This document shows, piece after piece, positions 1 through 11,378 of a stretch of DNA of 64,000 nucleotides. This DNA is from Karstenula rhodostoma CBS 690.94. Taxonomy: Eukaryota > Ascomycota > Dothideomycetes > Pleosporales > Didymosphaeriaceae. Where the stretch lies: NCBI GenBank assembly GCA_010093485.1, contig MU001497.1, forward strand, positions 982,513 through 1,046,512, in the 5' to 3' direction. The notes beneath the pieces are model-generated. The model was not told the DNA's origin. It saw only the letters and a list, made by a program, of their open reading frames with translations, and ran no database searches. Position numbers and translations under genes: made by a program. Numbering within the stretch: position 1 is the stretch's first letter; every line of letters begins with the position of its first letter.

Positions 1-281
1 AGATGCTGGCGACCGAGTTCGCAGACTACCTTGTCAGGAAGGGCGTGCCGTTCCGCGAGGGCCACCACATCTCGGGACGTGTGGTTGCGTTGGCGGAGAC
101 GGAGAATGTGCCCATGGACAAGCTGAGCTTGGAGCAGCTCAAGGGGATTGATTCGCGGTTGGGCGATGATGTGGTCGAGTGCCTGGACTACGAGCGCGCG
201 GTGGAGCTGAAGAACGCGACAGGCGGCACCAGCAAGAGTGCGGTGAGGGAGCAGATCGAGATGCTGAAGAAGCAGCTATAG
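1..281 (+). CDS. ARG4: Argininosuccinate lyase, C-terminal fragment (5' end outside window)
   Basis: This is the last 92 codons of argininosuccinate lyase, which splits argininosuccinate into arginine and fumarate in the last step of arginine synthesis. The frame is set by the codon at position 3 and runs to TAG at 279-281. The segment shows the family's C-terminal core: a helix like [16 protein letters not shown], the conserved AE after it, a DYERAVE segment and the GGTS motif just before the end. It matches the family C-terminus without gaps or stops, so the gene looks intact here. The catalytic serine loop and the start lie to the left of the window. Assignment is by recognition of these motifs. 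Confidence 0.9.
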   Translation, partial: MLATEFADYLVRKGVPFREGHHISGRVVALAETENVPMDKLSLEQLKGIDSRLGDDVVECLDYERAVELKNATGGTSKSAVREQIEMLKKQL

Positions 282-872
282 AGGATATCCGGCGCATCTG
301 AAAGAGCAAAAAAGATGGTAGATGGAAACTTTACGCGAGATCACGAATAGATGAATACCCTTAATTCTTGTCCCTCCCTGCTTCGTTGATCCACCCGGCC
401 TCTTGGTGACAATATACAATATATACCCTTGATTACCGATATGAGTGGGTGGATATTGAACTCTTTCACGCCGCGGCAAAACGCAGCACAGGAACGCGGT
501 GGGGTTGCCGCAGCACGACCAGCTCAGACGGACCGACAAGTCTCTGTTGGAACATTGTCCATTGTCTCAGGTGGATCAGAGCATCACGCGCACAACAGCC
601 GCAAAATTATTTGAAGTAGCATCGATTCAAAAGGGGGTATCTGTTACGCACGCAGTCATGACATGTTCAAGAATGCGCCCGTCATCCATCTCACGCTCCT
701 CCTCAAACAAACGAAATTCATATCGTACACTTCCGTGCAGTTCGTGCCGTAGCAATGCATTACCACCTCGCTCTCCCCCACTCTCTCGCTTCGTTGCTTC
801 GTCTTGGTCGCTTTCGCCGTCCAGACTACACGCCCACATCCCGCCTCAGACGCCCTTGACTCGCGTCAACAC
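282..872. other. Convergent intergenic region
   Basis: This holds the 3' flank of the lyase gene and the 3' flank of the minus-strand 71-aa gene. The short ORFs here have no protein-like character. I see nothing else. Confidence 0.6.
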
Positions 873-1144
873 CTAGACTCTACTGGTGTGGTGGGTGGTG
901 CGCGTCTTGACGCCGCGGCGCCGGGAGCCGCCGCGGCCGCAGGTGAGGCAGCTGATGATGATGTCGAAGAGGGCGACGATGCCGTTGATGATGGCGGTGC
1001 ACACGGCGCCGATGGCGTGGACAATGGTCATGAGGACATTGCCGATTGTGCGGAAGATGGATTTGATCTGGCGGGGCGTGTTAGTATTGCGAAGTCAACA
1101 AGGCGGGAGAGGGCGTGGCTTACGCAGGAGAGGACGGCGCCCAT
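873..1144 (-). CDS. 71-aa small hydrophobic membrane protein of unknown function
   Basis: Two exons are read: 1124-1144 (seven codons, MGAVLSC) and 873-1067, joined across a 56-nt intron at 1068-1123 (GTAAGC donor, CCCGCCAG acceptor). The product is a short hydrophobic chain (IGNVLMTIVHAIGAV, IINGIVALFDIIIS) followed by SCLTCG and a basic tail rich in arginine, glycine and threonine. Without the splice the frame is lost after a few residues, so the intron is well supported. Small MGAVxSC proteins of this form recur in filamentous ascomycetes from my memory of the group. The Gly2 and Cys7 pattern could suit N-terminal lipidation, which is inference. A TATA-like element lies about 145 bp upstream. 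Function is not known. Confidence 0.75.
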
Positions 1145-1288
1145 GGTGACGGTTGTGCGGGTTGTTGTTGTGGGTTTGGTTGGATGGGTAGCTGATGGTG
1201 GGGCAACGCTTTCGTTTGTGTGTGTTTGTGGTGGTGGTGTACTGAGGTATGTAGTAGCATGTCTATGCCTCTCGAGTGAGCCGCCTTC

Positions 1289-1296
1289 TTTATAAA
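1289..1296 (-). promoter_or_regulatory. TATA-like element for the 71-aa gene
   Basis: TTTATAAA, palindromic, about 145 bp upstream of the start codon at 1144. Position and sequence suit a TATA box, but this is untested. Confidence 0.4.
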
Positions 1297-2530
1297 GCGC
1301 ACGCATTCCTGCCGGTTCTCTGACCTGGCCAACGAGGCTGACGTCACACCCCAATCACCCAATCACCAATCACCCGCCTGCCCCCTCGCACCACACACGG
1401 TCCCGCACGCCGGCCGTCCCCATGCAAGCTCACCCGCAAACGCACATGGGCTGCGAAAACCTGCTCTGACCTGCTCTGACCAGCGACACACGACACGCGC
1501 CACGCCGCTTTGTCGGTCGCGGCAGTAGCGCCTTCCCAGCGCCGCCCAAAGCGGCAGTGATGTTCGCGTGCTCGCCCGATGCGGCCATGACGCAGCGCTG
1601 CTGATCCCTGCGACCCGCCCTCGCGCGCCACACACCTGCCCTGCATCACCGTCACCTCCAGCGCCCATCTCTGCTGAAAATTCCCGCCCGCAACTAACAA
1701 CAGCACGACAACAACAACGACAACGACAATGACGTAGCCCCAAGCCCGTCTGCTCCTCCTCCAACATCCATCCATCTCGGCTGCGGGGCCCATGCCTTGT
1801 TTCCCACCCCTGCCCGTGGCGTCACCACGCGCCGCCAGATTGCCAATCTCGAAAATTCGGTCCTCTTTCTCCCATTTTCCATGCTTGCTGTGCGTCCGTG
1901 CTGCCGTTCCAGACCTCTCGCTGAAATGACTGCACGAGCGGCTTGATATCAAGGCCTGCACGTGTGCCATGGTGAGAGACGAGCCATTGGTTGCCATTGG
2001 CAGTGAGGTTGGGCTTGAGCTTGAGCTTGAGCTTGAACTAGCCACTATCCGGTCAACTGTGGCTGCGCGTATTTCCATGGCCGCATGGCGGGAGCGCGAG
2101 CGCTACCCTAGCGGGCTGCAGCACCCAGAGCCTGACAACACCCGTTTGTTGAGAAAATGCTCCATCTATCGGGTATAGTCCCTTTCCAGCTATCATGCTC
2201 ACGGCGTCACGGTAGCATCATGATGGCTCCGCTGCTGTTCTTGTCCGAGCTGGCACATGCAACTCTGCACATACCATTGTCCACGGGATATGTACACGTC
2301 CATGGCTATTAGCTTTCCCCGTAACCATACCACATCCGATCCTAACGTATATACCCGTTATCGTGCTCGTCATCCAAGAAATAGTCTCTAACCAAATGCG
2401 CCGATCCGACAACTACCATGATTACCCATGCAACCTCGTGTAAGATGCCGCTATGCAGAAGAGGAAGGAATGCAAGCAAATCCACCAAAGCGCGTCGAGC
2501 CGTAAGCTATCGTCAAAGGCCGTATTGGCC
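1297..2530. other. Gene-free, GC-rich region
   Basis: This contains a short hexamer repeat (TTGAGC units near 2013-2036) and several long but low-complexity antisense ORFs rich in Arg, Ser and Val that I do not accept as genes. It probably holds the promoter of the 71-aa gene and distal 3' flank of the TRP-like gene. Confidence 0.4.
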
Positions 2531-2551
2531 TTTTTTTTTTTTTTTTTTTTT
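2531..2551. repeat. Poly-T tract (21 nt)
   Basis: Uninterrupted run of 21 T on the plus strand, immediately before the 56-bp tandem repeat. Confidence 0.95.
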
Positions 2552-2559
2552 CATGTCGT

Positions 2560-2727
2560 AATTCATAAATCTTAGTAGAGGCCATGGTTCGGAGGTAGCA
2601 TCCATCATCCTCAATAATTCATAAACCTTAGTAGAGGTCATGGTTCAGAGGTAACATCCATCATCCTCAATACTTCATAAATCTTAGTAGCCGCCATGGT
2701 TCGGAGGTACCTCCATCATCCTCAATT
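2560..2727. repeat. 56-bp tandem repeat, three copies
   Basis: Three copies begin at 2560, 2616 and 2672 with an exact 56-bp period. Each carries TTCATAAA, CTTAGTAG, CCATGGTTC (TCATGGTTC in the second) and CATCATCCTCAAT. Copies 2 and 3 differ from copy 1 at a few positions, and copy 3 has a small deletion near 2709. The array ends 33 bp from the stop codon of the TRP-like gene, so it probably lies in that gene's 3' UTR. Confidence 0.95.
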
Positions 2728-2760
2728 CCCTTCCCCGCTTTCGACCCTTTCCCCTCCTCT

Positions 2761-5717
2761 TCACCGCGATGCTTCCGCCACAGTAGCATTCGCGGCACGT
2801 GCAAGTCTTGGAATCCGGGACTCGCTGACGAGAGTCTGTAGCTGCGGTCTTGATCTACTTGATTTCCTGCCTCTCGGTGTACTCTTGGGTCTCGGGATAG
2901 AGCTAGCAGCAGCATTTCCGAAAGTTGGAGATGCCACTGGCGTGACAGATCGACTAACATCCGCGCTGAGTGGGCCCCGCTGCCTTGAGGCATCTTCCCC
3001 GCTTGACATTCGGGTCATGAGCCGAGGTACACCGCCCGTACATCGTCTGCTTTCTTTTGAGCTGTACAGAGGATTGCTCAACGTTCTTAAGCGCGTCGGC
3101 GCAAACAGCTCCGAAATGTCCTGAGCGCTCCAGCTTGCACGATGCATGCGTGCACCGTATGGCAGGCTCGAGTATGACACGTCCGATCGGATGCTCGGAG
3201 ACCTTCCATGGCCGACTGGGGTGCCACTTAACGAGTCGCGCTTAGATTTGGCCAAAGTCAACTGGGAGGCTTCGCCGTTGATCTCGTTCATGAACTCTTC
3301 ATCCTCGTCTTCGACCTTGGCCATTCGCCAAACACTGCTGACACTGAAGTAAGGCTCTTTTGGGATCTCTGGCTCCATTACGACGGGACTCGTTACAGGT
3401 TCCGGCTTGACTTTCGGCGGTCGCGGAATGTCCTTCACCTTGAAGTCCAGGTGATCCAGATATCTTCCGCGAAGAGGCACCAACCGCTTCGGATGGAATG
3501 TGTCGCGATTACGCATTACCGACATGTAGCTCGAGATGGCTCCTAGGATGATACATATCAGGACTGCGATGGTAAGGAGGCCTTGGATGACTATGATTAC
3601 AATGCCGATGGCGGTTGCCGTAATTCGCTGGAGGCCGAAACGGACGTCGAACGCAGCAGAGAGGGCGACTGTCACGACTTTGCTGAATCCGAGAAAGTAG
3701 ACGGCAACGACGTTCAATCGCTGGCCTTCGAACGGACGGAGCACGACCAGCCCGACGAATGCAATGAATTCGACCGAAAGCAGACCGAAAACTTGCACCA
3801 TTGGCGACCCAGATGCCCCAGCCAGGAAACAGGCTCGAGCAAATTCGTAGACCAGCCAGACAACGAAGAACCACCATCTCGTCCTACGAAAGCGGGCAGC
3901 AAGCCATCCGAACCTTTTTGTGTATTCGTCATAATCATGCACCGACTTCTCCTCAGATGCAGGGCTGACTCTCCACCATCGGATTGAGCCGGCATACGTG
4001 TTGTCCTCCGAGCATGGGAAGTCGCTGTTCCGTTTTAGTCTGTACCAAGGAATCACTCTGAGCAGCCTTCTATTCTCAATATTCAGTTGGTCTGGTTCGT
4101 ATGTGTAACCTCCAAACTTGATCCTGTAGAAGCACGCGTACCCAGCCAGTCCGCCCAAGCCAAGCAGCATAATCGAGAAAACAACCGCAGCGATAGCGAC
4201 AAGCCTAGTTGAGTCGAGGTAACTGAATTGGAAGAGCGTGAGGAATATGAGCATGAAGAAGCCAATGGAGACTGTGCGGAGAACAGAAAGAATGGTGTAT
4301 CCGAGCCAATGCTTTCGGAAGTATACCAATCGGTTGCGCCTCATCATCTTCATCGACCTCAGCCCTTCAAGCAAAATTTTAAAAGCGACGACTGAAACAG
4401 CAACTCCAGCAAGGAGGACAAGGAACCATAAGAAGCCTGTCATGAAAGCATTCGAAGCGGGTATATTTTCCTGGGCGAGCGTGCCAGAAAAACCAGAAAA
4501 GTTCCCAGGAAGTGGAAGGCCAGGCTTGACAGGATGGCCATACCAGGAAGAGGCGGTTGAGTTACCTGCGGCATTGCTTCTCGACATCAGCTTCTCGAAA
4601 GCCTCCCTCTTAGTTATCATTTGCCCGAATCGATCCCCAAGCGCTTCGTCTGACCCAAGAACACCGGGAACTTTGGAGAGCTCATCCCGACTGTAAATCT
4701 TCTGGACGTCGAAACCACCACCGGCAACACCTGTCCCGGCTGCACCCACGTGCGAGGTATTGCCTTTGTTGCTACCGATGAAATTGTTGATCGTGTTCTG
4801 CATAGCCTCCGTGTAAACCATCCCACCTGCCCAGGCATAATTGCTCCAAAACGCGACAAGCACGCTGGGCCAATTCATGGAGAGTGCGCCGCTGAAATAG
4901 ATGTGCTGCCACACGGCAAAGACGACCAGCACCGAAAAGGAGTGAGCATAATGTTTGCGCATCTCTGGCACGTTTTCTCCGTAAATGGCAGTGGCAAAAG
5001 AGGCCACGACGGCAACGACTGTAAATGCTCCCAGGATGGAGCTCACCCATGCCGGCTGGGAGAAAGAACTCCCGTTGGTCACGACGCCGGAGTAGCAGCC
5101 GATCTCGCTTTGGGTAAGATTTGAGAAGATCCTCAGAATGGCTTGGCCTTCAAAATCTGGGATAGACAAAGCAATCGAGGGGATGCCAGCGACGTCGTTC
5201 TCGCTGATAGGTATGATGCCGCTCGCATCGATGGGCGTTCCGGCCATAACCGGACATGCGCTAATGACGGTGAGGGGTTTTCTTGAAATATCCACAGGCC
5301 TCTTACCTTGCAATATTCGCACTGCATGGGTTGAATGTTAGGTCGAATCGCGATTCTCCGTACGCAAAAACACCAATATACACTACCCAACTCGTTAGCT
5401 CCCACCAAGGTCAGCCGAGGGTGTGCCATACTCATGATAGTTTCGTTCTTCAAATATGTTTCTCCACCAAGGTGGAAAAGTATGGTCATATTGTCCTTGT
5501 AGTATGCAGCGTCGAAGCGAGTGACGTTGATGCTGCTTCCGCCCATGCAGTCGCCGAAATCCTGAGTGTAAAGCGAGGGTCTCCGGTCATCTTTAACGAG
5601 GTACTCCTGGCCACCTATCGTCCCGACTACGTATCCTTCTTGTATGGCAGAGACAACAGGACTGAGGAACGCCAGGACCATGAGCAGGAACGCGAAGAGG
5701 GACTGTCGGGGAGTCAT
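2761..5717 (-). CDS. TRP-like / flavin-carrier (FLC) family membrane protein
   Basis: Three exons: 5432-5717, 5307-5382 and 2761-5260, with introns of 49 nt (5383-5431, containing GCTAAC) and 46 nt (5261-5306). The product is 953 aa. Residues 1-24 look like a signal peptide. An ML-like lumenal domain follows, with YTQDFGDC, NVTRFDAAYY, VFAYGESRFDLTF and ACPVMAG. Then come many hydrophobic segments of the fungal TRP domain, including SFATAIYG, YAHSFSVLVVF and NWPSVLVAFWSNYAW. The C-terminal 250 residues are cytosolic, Ser/Arg-rich and probably disordered. Both introns restore reading through the conserved ML domain, which supports them. Family members (FLC/Spray/Pkd2-like) affect FAD import into the ER, calcium and cell wall integrity, but the exact role cannot be told from sequence. 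Confidence 0.88.
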
Positions 5718-7201
5718 GTTGAATCAAGGGACAGTTCGAAGTTGGTATACAGGCGGGCCGTCGCGTAAGGCAGAGCAGTCCGAACGAATGCTAGCGGACA
5801 AGAGTGGATGCCCTTCCGGTCAATGTATTACGTATCCTGAAGCAAGGCAAAGGCCCGAAGCCTGAGTTGCGTGAATGAGCGTTGTAATGGTCTGGCGATG
5901 GGGTAATGGATGTTCGAGCCAATATACAAAAAGCTGACGGCAAACGGCCCTGATTCAGTTGCGTGAGTGTAGCAACATCGCGTTGGGGGGAAGCTGGGAC
6001 GGGAACTCGATGGAAGAGGGTACCCATTCGACAGGGTAGGTGCAATGGCAGCCATGACTCGCATTTTGAGGACAACACAGAAACTAACGTCTGGGGAAAG
6101 CGCGAGCCTAAGACACTAGTAGTGAAGGAAAGGAGTCGGCACCATAGCGTCCTAAAGTAAAAGGCGATGCTTCAGATGTTAGCACATATCAACCAGAATA
6201 CGGCAGTGTTGATGCGACGATGGTCTACATTCGCTCTACAATACACGTAAGGATAAAGACATTCACAGTGAAGTCACATCTCCGGTTGGACGACAGCTTG
6301 CATGCAACCAGCCAGGAGCTAATGTAGTGCCTAGCCATCCGAAGCTAGCGCTCGAACAACTTGTCATGGCAGGTTCCAAGACTGCATCTGCGAACCCGAT
6401 CTTTGGGATCGGATCCTAGCGTGCGATCATCATACAACCGCCGAGTATTGGATGGCGTGTTCAACTTCAAGTTTTGTGAGCACTTGGCTGCCGACATCCG
6501 CGCTTCATTCATGGCATTTGCGTTTCCCCACTTTCTGGAATAGCCCGTGCTGGCACCTACGTGCGTTATTTCTGGACTTGCAAAGTACGGTGAGTGGACC
6601 TAGGCTCCTCGGTCAGTTCATAATTTCATCTCTGCGCTTGACGTCGTCTATCATGGAGACCTTAGGTTGGTTAGAACATTGGAGACGCATTATCAAATAT
6701 CTCACATGCTAAAGAATGTATTCATGGATCATCAATGACAGGCCTCCGCTCAGACTTGGGGTACATCCGCGCAGTTCCTAGACCATCGTGTATCGACGAC
6801 GTACCTCTCACTCGCCAATTCTTAGCTTTGAACCGATACATGCGCGTTCCCAGGTTTTCGCGGGGTGCCATCTGCCGTCATCCCGGGTGCGGCCGCTGAT
6901 CGGCCGCGCTAGCAGGTAGCTTTGATACATCACCAGCCTCGTTTTTAGAGGATTGTCAACAGGCCAAGAATACAGGCGTTGGGTCAATGCCACGTTTCTT
7001 CTAGTAATTGCGATGGCAGGTAGTGACTGATAAACCGTGATTCGTCTGTAATTGCATCACTCATCTCCATCACGGAATTTGAGCCAGTATGTCACACCTG
7101 TGCAATTGAGCTGTCTCCGATCAGCAAATGCGATGGGCTCGCGCCCGAACAGAAGGCTTCAGAGCCTGGGTATCATTGCGTCCAACAAGCGCATCTATTT
7201 T
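5718..7201. other. Intergenic region, no gene recognised
   Basis: About 1.5 kb upstream of the TRP-like gene and downstream of the thioesterase gene. ORFs are short, overlap on both strands and look random. It presumably includes the TRP-like gene's promoter. Confidence 0.5.
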
Positions 7202-8183
7202 TCAACCCGACACCGGGAATGTCCCTTTCACTCTTACACACAGCTCTCCGTCTACACTTTCCAGCGTCCCGATGATTTCCACCGTCTTCTTCGTGTCTGT
7301 AGGCTGTTCCTTCTTCGTAAGGTCCTTCCACGAAGGGAGCCACGACTTTGCGGGCTGCGGTTCGGGGTCTACCGGCGGCGCAGCTTGTGGGAGATGCGGT
7401 CTTGAGTAGTTCGCACGGAGGATGTAGAAGTTGGTGCTGTACGTGGGTTTCGCATAGGTGACGCTGATCGACGTGGGCTGTGGGATTGAGTCTGCACGTA
7501 TACTATCAGTACTTGGTCGTGTACGGCGCAAGTCAGAATAGCTTACCGATTGAGGCATCGGGCCCTGCGACCATGCGCGACATGCAGTCCTCGAAGATGG
7601 TTGCGATTCCTCCTCCATGCGCCATCATCGGCCACCCACTCATCGCGCTTCCAATCCACACGGCAGCGACCAATTCCTTGGTGTCAGCATTCCAGAATGC
7701 CCTCTGCACGCCCAGGCCCTTGCTCCCAGCCAGTGCCTGGCCTGTCAGCGTGCGCGTCTGCTTGCCCTCGTCATCCTTCGACTCGGTGATGTGCGTCTTG
7801 ATGTCCAGCTCTACCCATCCGTTGCGTTCGCTGCTGTCGGAGGATTCATCTACAGGTGCAATCTGTGACCGGATGAACTTCACCACGTCGAGCTGTTCAG
7901 CATCCGATGCGAGCGCATCGAGCAGAAGTCTGTCTTCGCGGCTACCGGGCACTGGGAGTGAGGGGCCGACGAAGTTGCGGACGGTAAGGCCGGCAGAGAC
8001 GCCGCCGAAAAGGACGATGCCGTACCATGCGTAGAGGAGGCGCGAACGCCGCGGCTTCGGGGCTGCGGTAGAGCTCGGAGCGGCCGTCGATTGGGAGGAA
8101 GCGAACCGTGATGGGCTGCGTCTTTGCGGTGCAGCCCGCTGTAGTATGGATGCAGCATCTATTCGAAAGCGTGGACGAATCAT
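7202..8183 (-). CDS. Mitochondrial hotdog-fold thioesterase (PaaI/THEM4-like)
   Basis: Two exons, 7547-8183 and 7202-7491, separated by a 55-nt intron (7492-7546, GTAAGC to CAG), give 308 aa. The chosen ATG at 8183 starts a basic, Ser/Arg-rich stretch (MIRPRFRIDAASILQRA) typical of a mitochondrial presequence. The open frame extends upstream but has no better ATG. A hydrophobic segment (YAWYGIVLFGGVSAGLTV) lies near residues 50-67. The hotdog core is in the second half, with the HGGGIATIFED motif near the exon junction and the strands ISVTYAKPTYSTNFYIL after it. In this family the HGG helix lies at the active site that hydrolyses acyl-CoA thioesters. The substrate is unknown. The next gene upstream on the same strand ends 297 bp away. 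Confidence 0.82.
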
Positions 8184-8480
8184 CCTTGATGTTTGCGCCT
8201 CGCCGGGGAGGTGGGCAAAAAGTTGTAGCTCGACGGAGGCCTGCATGCACCGAGGCACCGGATTCTTGGCACCGGAACCTCATATTTACATGTTGACTTC
8301 TGCCTTTGTATCTACTTGATGGATGCCTCGAACCTTGCTGGGTTGGGAAATAGTTGATTTTACACTTCCAAAACACTACGTCGTTGGGCTCTGTGGAGAT
8401 GGTGCCCTTTCGCCCCCCAACACCTTCCGTATCATCTACTCCTCCCGCAACCTGCTGCTCAATGAACAACCCACATCGCT

Positions 8481-9038
8481 TTATTGCAGATAATCTGAAT
8501 TCACAAATGGCCAGCCATTCCTACAAAGGACGAGTATTAGCGTGTCGAGCGTGAGAGATGGTCTCCGGGCGACGTACCACCCATCAACCTGGATCGTCTG
8601 AAAATCTTTCACCTGGATGTCCTTGAACATGCGGATCTAAAGTCATCTTCAACAACGCGGACTGTCTTTTGCGAGCTCAAGACCTACATTGACGCCCATA
8701 ATGTCATGGTCCTCGCCCCGCTTCCGCAACTGCGGGTCGAAGAAGACAGCGCTTCCGCATCGACCACAGAAGTGATGCAGATTCCGCTTAGGCCCAAAGG
8801 TATACGTCTTGAGCGCCTCCTGGCCGCTCGTGATCTGTACTTGCTCGCGTTGCGGATACACGAGCAGATATCCGTTGCGCGAACAGATCGAGCAGTTACA
8901 CTCAATAATCTTCTGTTGCGCTAGCGGCGGCGACAGTGTGACCGCGTACTGGACGGCGCCGCAGTGACAAAGCGCATCGTAAGTCTGCGCATTCGAAGCG
9001 TCGAAGGGAACAAGTTTCACCACGTCTGCGGCACTCAT
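8481..9038 (-). CDS. GFA / CENP-V domain zinc protein
   Basis: Three exons, 8688-9038, 8578-8636 and 8481-8520, with introns of 51 and 57 nt (the second contains GCTAAT), give 149 aa. The start at 9038 (MSAADVVKLVPF) is the ATG nearest the domain; the frame also carries upstream ATGs at 9185 and 9128. Zinc ligands of the GFA fold are visible: CHCGAVQY, CNCSIC and FCGRCG. The last exons complete the family's usual tail (MGVN, RMFKDI, VDG). These proteins resemble glutathione-dependent formaldehyde-activating enzymes and carry two structural or catalytic zincs. Most fungal members have no proven substrate, so I assign the fold and not a reaction. All three splice junctions keep phase and a continuous domain, which supports the model. 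Confidence 0.85.
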
Positions 9039-10727
9039 GCTGACGCGTCGTCTTCTACAAAGAGGTACTTGTAGGCGATTGTAGCACAGCTGAGGCAGCG
9101 TATACTTGGGTTCTTTTATGCGAAGCATGCTGACATGCTTGTGGCTAGGCAGCCTACTACTAGGGTAAAAGTCTCCGACCTCCACCCTGCAGCAAGCTTC
9201 GATTGAGGCTACGGTGAGTTTGGCGGAGAGTTTAGCGGCTACTTACTGGCATGCATATGCAGCGTCACATCGTCCCCGTCCCTACGCTACATCAAGACTG
9301 TGCGAAAACCGACCAAGAGACCCTACAAAATCCGTCGGACAAGCCTTCCTCCAACAGGCCATGTTCCAGACGTCCCACCACGGCATAGCATTAGCACAGA
9401 CATGGACCTTTTCAGCAACAACAATCAACACCCGCAAGGCCCTCCCTATCGTAAGAAGCAACATGCCCATATATCTCTCACTCACCAGCGCGCCATCGCA
9501 CAAATACATCACACGCCTCCTCCGACCCCGCCGCTTCACCCACGCATGTTCCACCGCTTTCGCCCATAGCAGCGTGACACCTCCACCAAGACCACCACCG
9601 TACGCCCGCCTCAGCCATCCCAACCCAACCGCCAGGTCACCGCCCGGCCGCAAACCAGGTACGACACCCTCCCAACGTCAGTGCGACACACGTCCACTCC
9701 CACGGGCCACGCCCTAAAGGACAGTCGTCATCCGTCTGAGACACCAATCGGAGCGCCCGGTGACGATGGTCGCACCGCGACGGGCGCTCGAGGGCGCCCA
9801 AGGTGGAGCGAGCTGTGCGACGGCGTAAGGCTGCACGAAGGGATCCGAGTGGGAGGCCGATGGGGCGGACAGGGTGGGACGAGATCGAGGGGCGCCGAGG
9901 GCGGAATCGGTGGGAGGTTACGCTGGGCTGATGCGAGATGCGTTGAGGGGTAGGTTGGTGAGTGATGCTGTGGGTATATGGCTTTATCGAGGGAGCCCCT
10001 GAACGAATCAGTGACTACTAACATGGGTGCGCTGGGACGAGCTCATTGATGTGGGAAGCTGCACAGGATGGCTTGTAACTCGGCATGCTTCATTTGTTCA
10101 ATCTGGGGACATGGCCTGAGTTCTTCCCTGCCGAAATGCCCCTTGTCGCTTTCTTCCCGACGGCGAACTCGCTGTGATATCTTTTGCTTCCGCATACTCT
10201 CCCATTCAGACGTATATGCTGCAAGCATGCCCAAGTGTCTCATAGGCTACTTTCTGCTGGGGAAGCGAGCGCATGAGCGCGATACAAGATAGATGAAGGT
10301 TAAAACAAGAACCCTAGAATACAGATGGCCGGATGCTACTCTGAGAGCATACCCACTGACAAGGTACATTATCAATCTTATCTTGAAGTAATTCGACGCC
10401 TTCGTGGGCTATCAGATTCAAGGTAGATTATGAGCCTTAAAGTAATTCTACGCCTCCGTGGGCTATACGATCCATGTTTGTCGCTATTACAAAAGGACGC
10501 TGCATGCCATGGCATATAACTCCGCAAATAAAATCGAGCCATGAAGTTTCCCGCGCATTCTGAACTTACCGATACTGTCAAAGGTAGCCAAAGACGCGTT
10601 CTACATACGCCGGGGAGGTTCTCCGGACCGCTCCTATGGCACCCAGAGCAAACAAGTACACGGGTATAACAGACGCTCTATCCTGCGCCAGTGTGCGTTT
10701 CAACCATAGTGACAGGCCACTTCCACC
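9039..10727. other. Intergenic region with strand-biased composition
   Basis: The stretch 9300-9950 is strongly C-rich and then G-rich on the plus strand, which creates long meaningless ORFs. One minus-strand ORF (9282-9653) has some hydrophobic character but no recognisable family. A two-copy direct repeat lies at 10386-10466. Confidence 0.4.
10386..10466. repeat. 27-bp direct repeat, two copies, 54-bp period
   Basis: AAGTAATTC.ACGCC is followed by CGTGGGCTAT at 10386-10412 and again at 10440-10466, with two mismatches. Confidence 0.85.
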
Positions 10728-11378
10728 ATGGACCAAAACAACGACACCCACCGCGCCATCATCGTCTACGGACGTACGCGCAAGCAATGCCAGGCCCTCA
10801 GAGCGCTTCGTCGCTGCCTCAAGTGCGGCAAGGCCCAGCACGTTACCCATGAAGAGGTACACGCGTGCAGGATAGCGGATTACGCCCCGTTCATAGATGT
10901 ATCCGAGCTTTCCCCTCTCCCCCCTAGATCCGCACCGAACGCTCGCGGTGGTCCCCTGGTTTTGAAAGAACAACCGGAGCAGCGGGGAAGTATCCGAAGT
11001 AGATCCCGCGGGAATGAACACGCGCCCCTAGACAATGCCATCTCACAGACAGCCCGGACACAAGCAGCTCCCAGGCGCAGTCCCAGCCCCGTCCCTTCTG
11101 ATCCGGGCGACTTAGTTCCTGTCGTCACGGACAACGTAGGCTCTCCGTCCCGAGCGCAGACAGGGGGCGAGGATGCAAACACCACACGCACCATCGAACT
11201 GGCGCGGGATGATGCGTTTCCGCCTCTCGTGCGATGGCCATCACCGGAAGAGCAGAGAGGTCGTAGTCCGACGCATCGCCCACGGAGTGAGGAGAACAGT
11301 CCGCCCAGGTTGAGCAGCTCCGAGGAAAGGAGACAGAGCAATAGGGCTTATATGCTGCTGCATGGGCATGTTGTTTAG
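10728..11378 (+). CDS. Hypothetical Ser/Arg/Pro-rich protein, 216 aa (weak call)
   Basis: A single-exon frame begins at an ATG in a strong context (CCACCATGG) and runs to TAG at 11376-11378. The first 50 residues are compact and contain a CxxC (CLKCGKAQHVTHEE), followed by another cysteine ten residues later. The rest is low-complexity, with SPSPVPSDPGD and repeated RS/SP pairs, and looks disordered. The antisense strand also carries a long ORF, so chance is possible. The start context and the change from ordered to disordered composition favour the plus strand. I do not recognise a family. Confidence 0.35.
   Translation: MDQNNDTHRAIIVYGRTRKQCQALRALRRCLKCGKAQHVTHEEVHACRIADYAPFIDVSELSPLPPRSAPNARGGPLVLKEQPEQRGSIRSRSRGNEHAPLDNAISQTARTQAAPRRSPSPVPSDPGDLVPVVTDNVGSPSRAQTGGEDANTTRTIELARDDAFPPLVRWPSPEEQRGRSPTHRPRSEENSPPRLSSSEERRQSNRAYMLLHGHVV

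Noticed and set aside
1344..2078. 244-codon minus-strand ORF beginning with a poly-Ser run
   Set aside because: The Ser and Val runs come from simple repeats; no protein-like order, and overlapping ORFs in other frames are equally long.
9282..9653. 123-codon minus ORF with hydrophobic segments
   Set aside because: Gly/Arg-rich and biased by strand composition; no family, no supported introns. Possible but not supportable.
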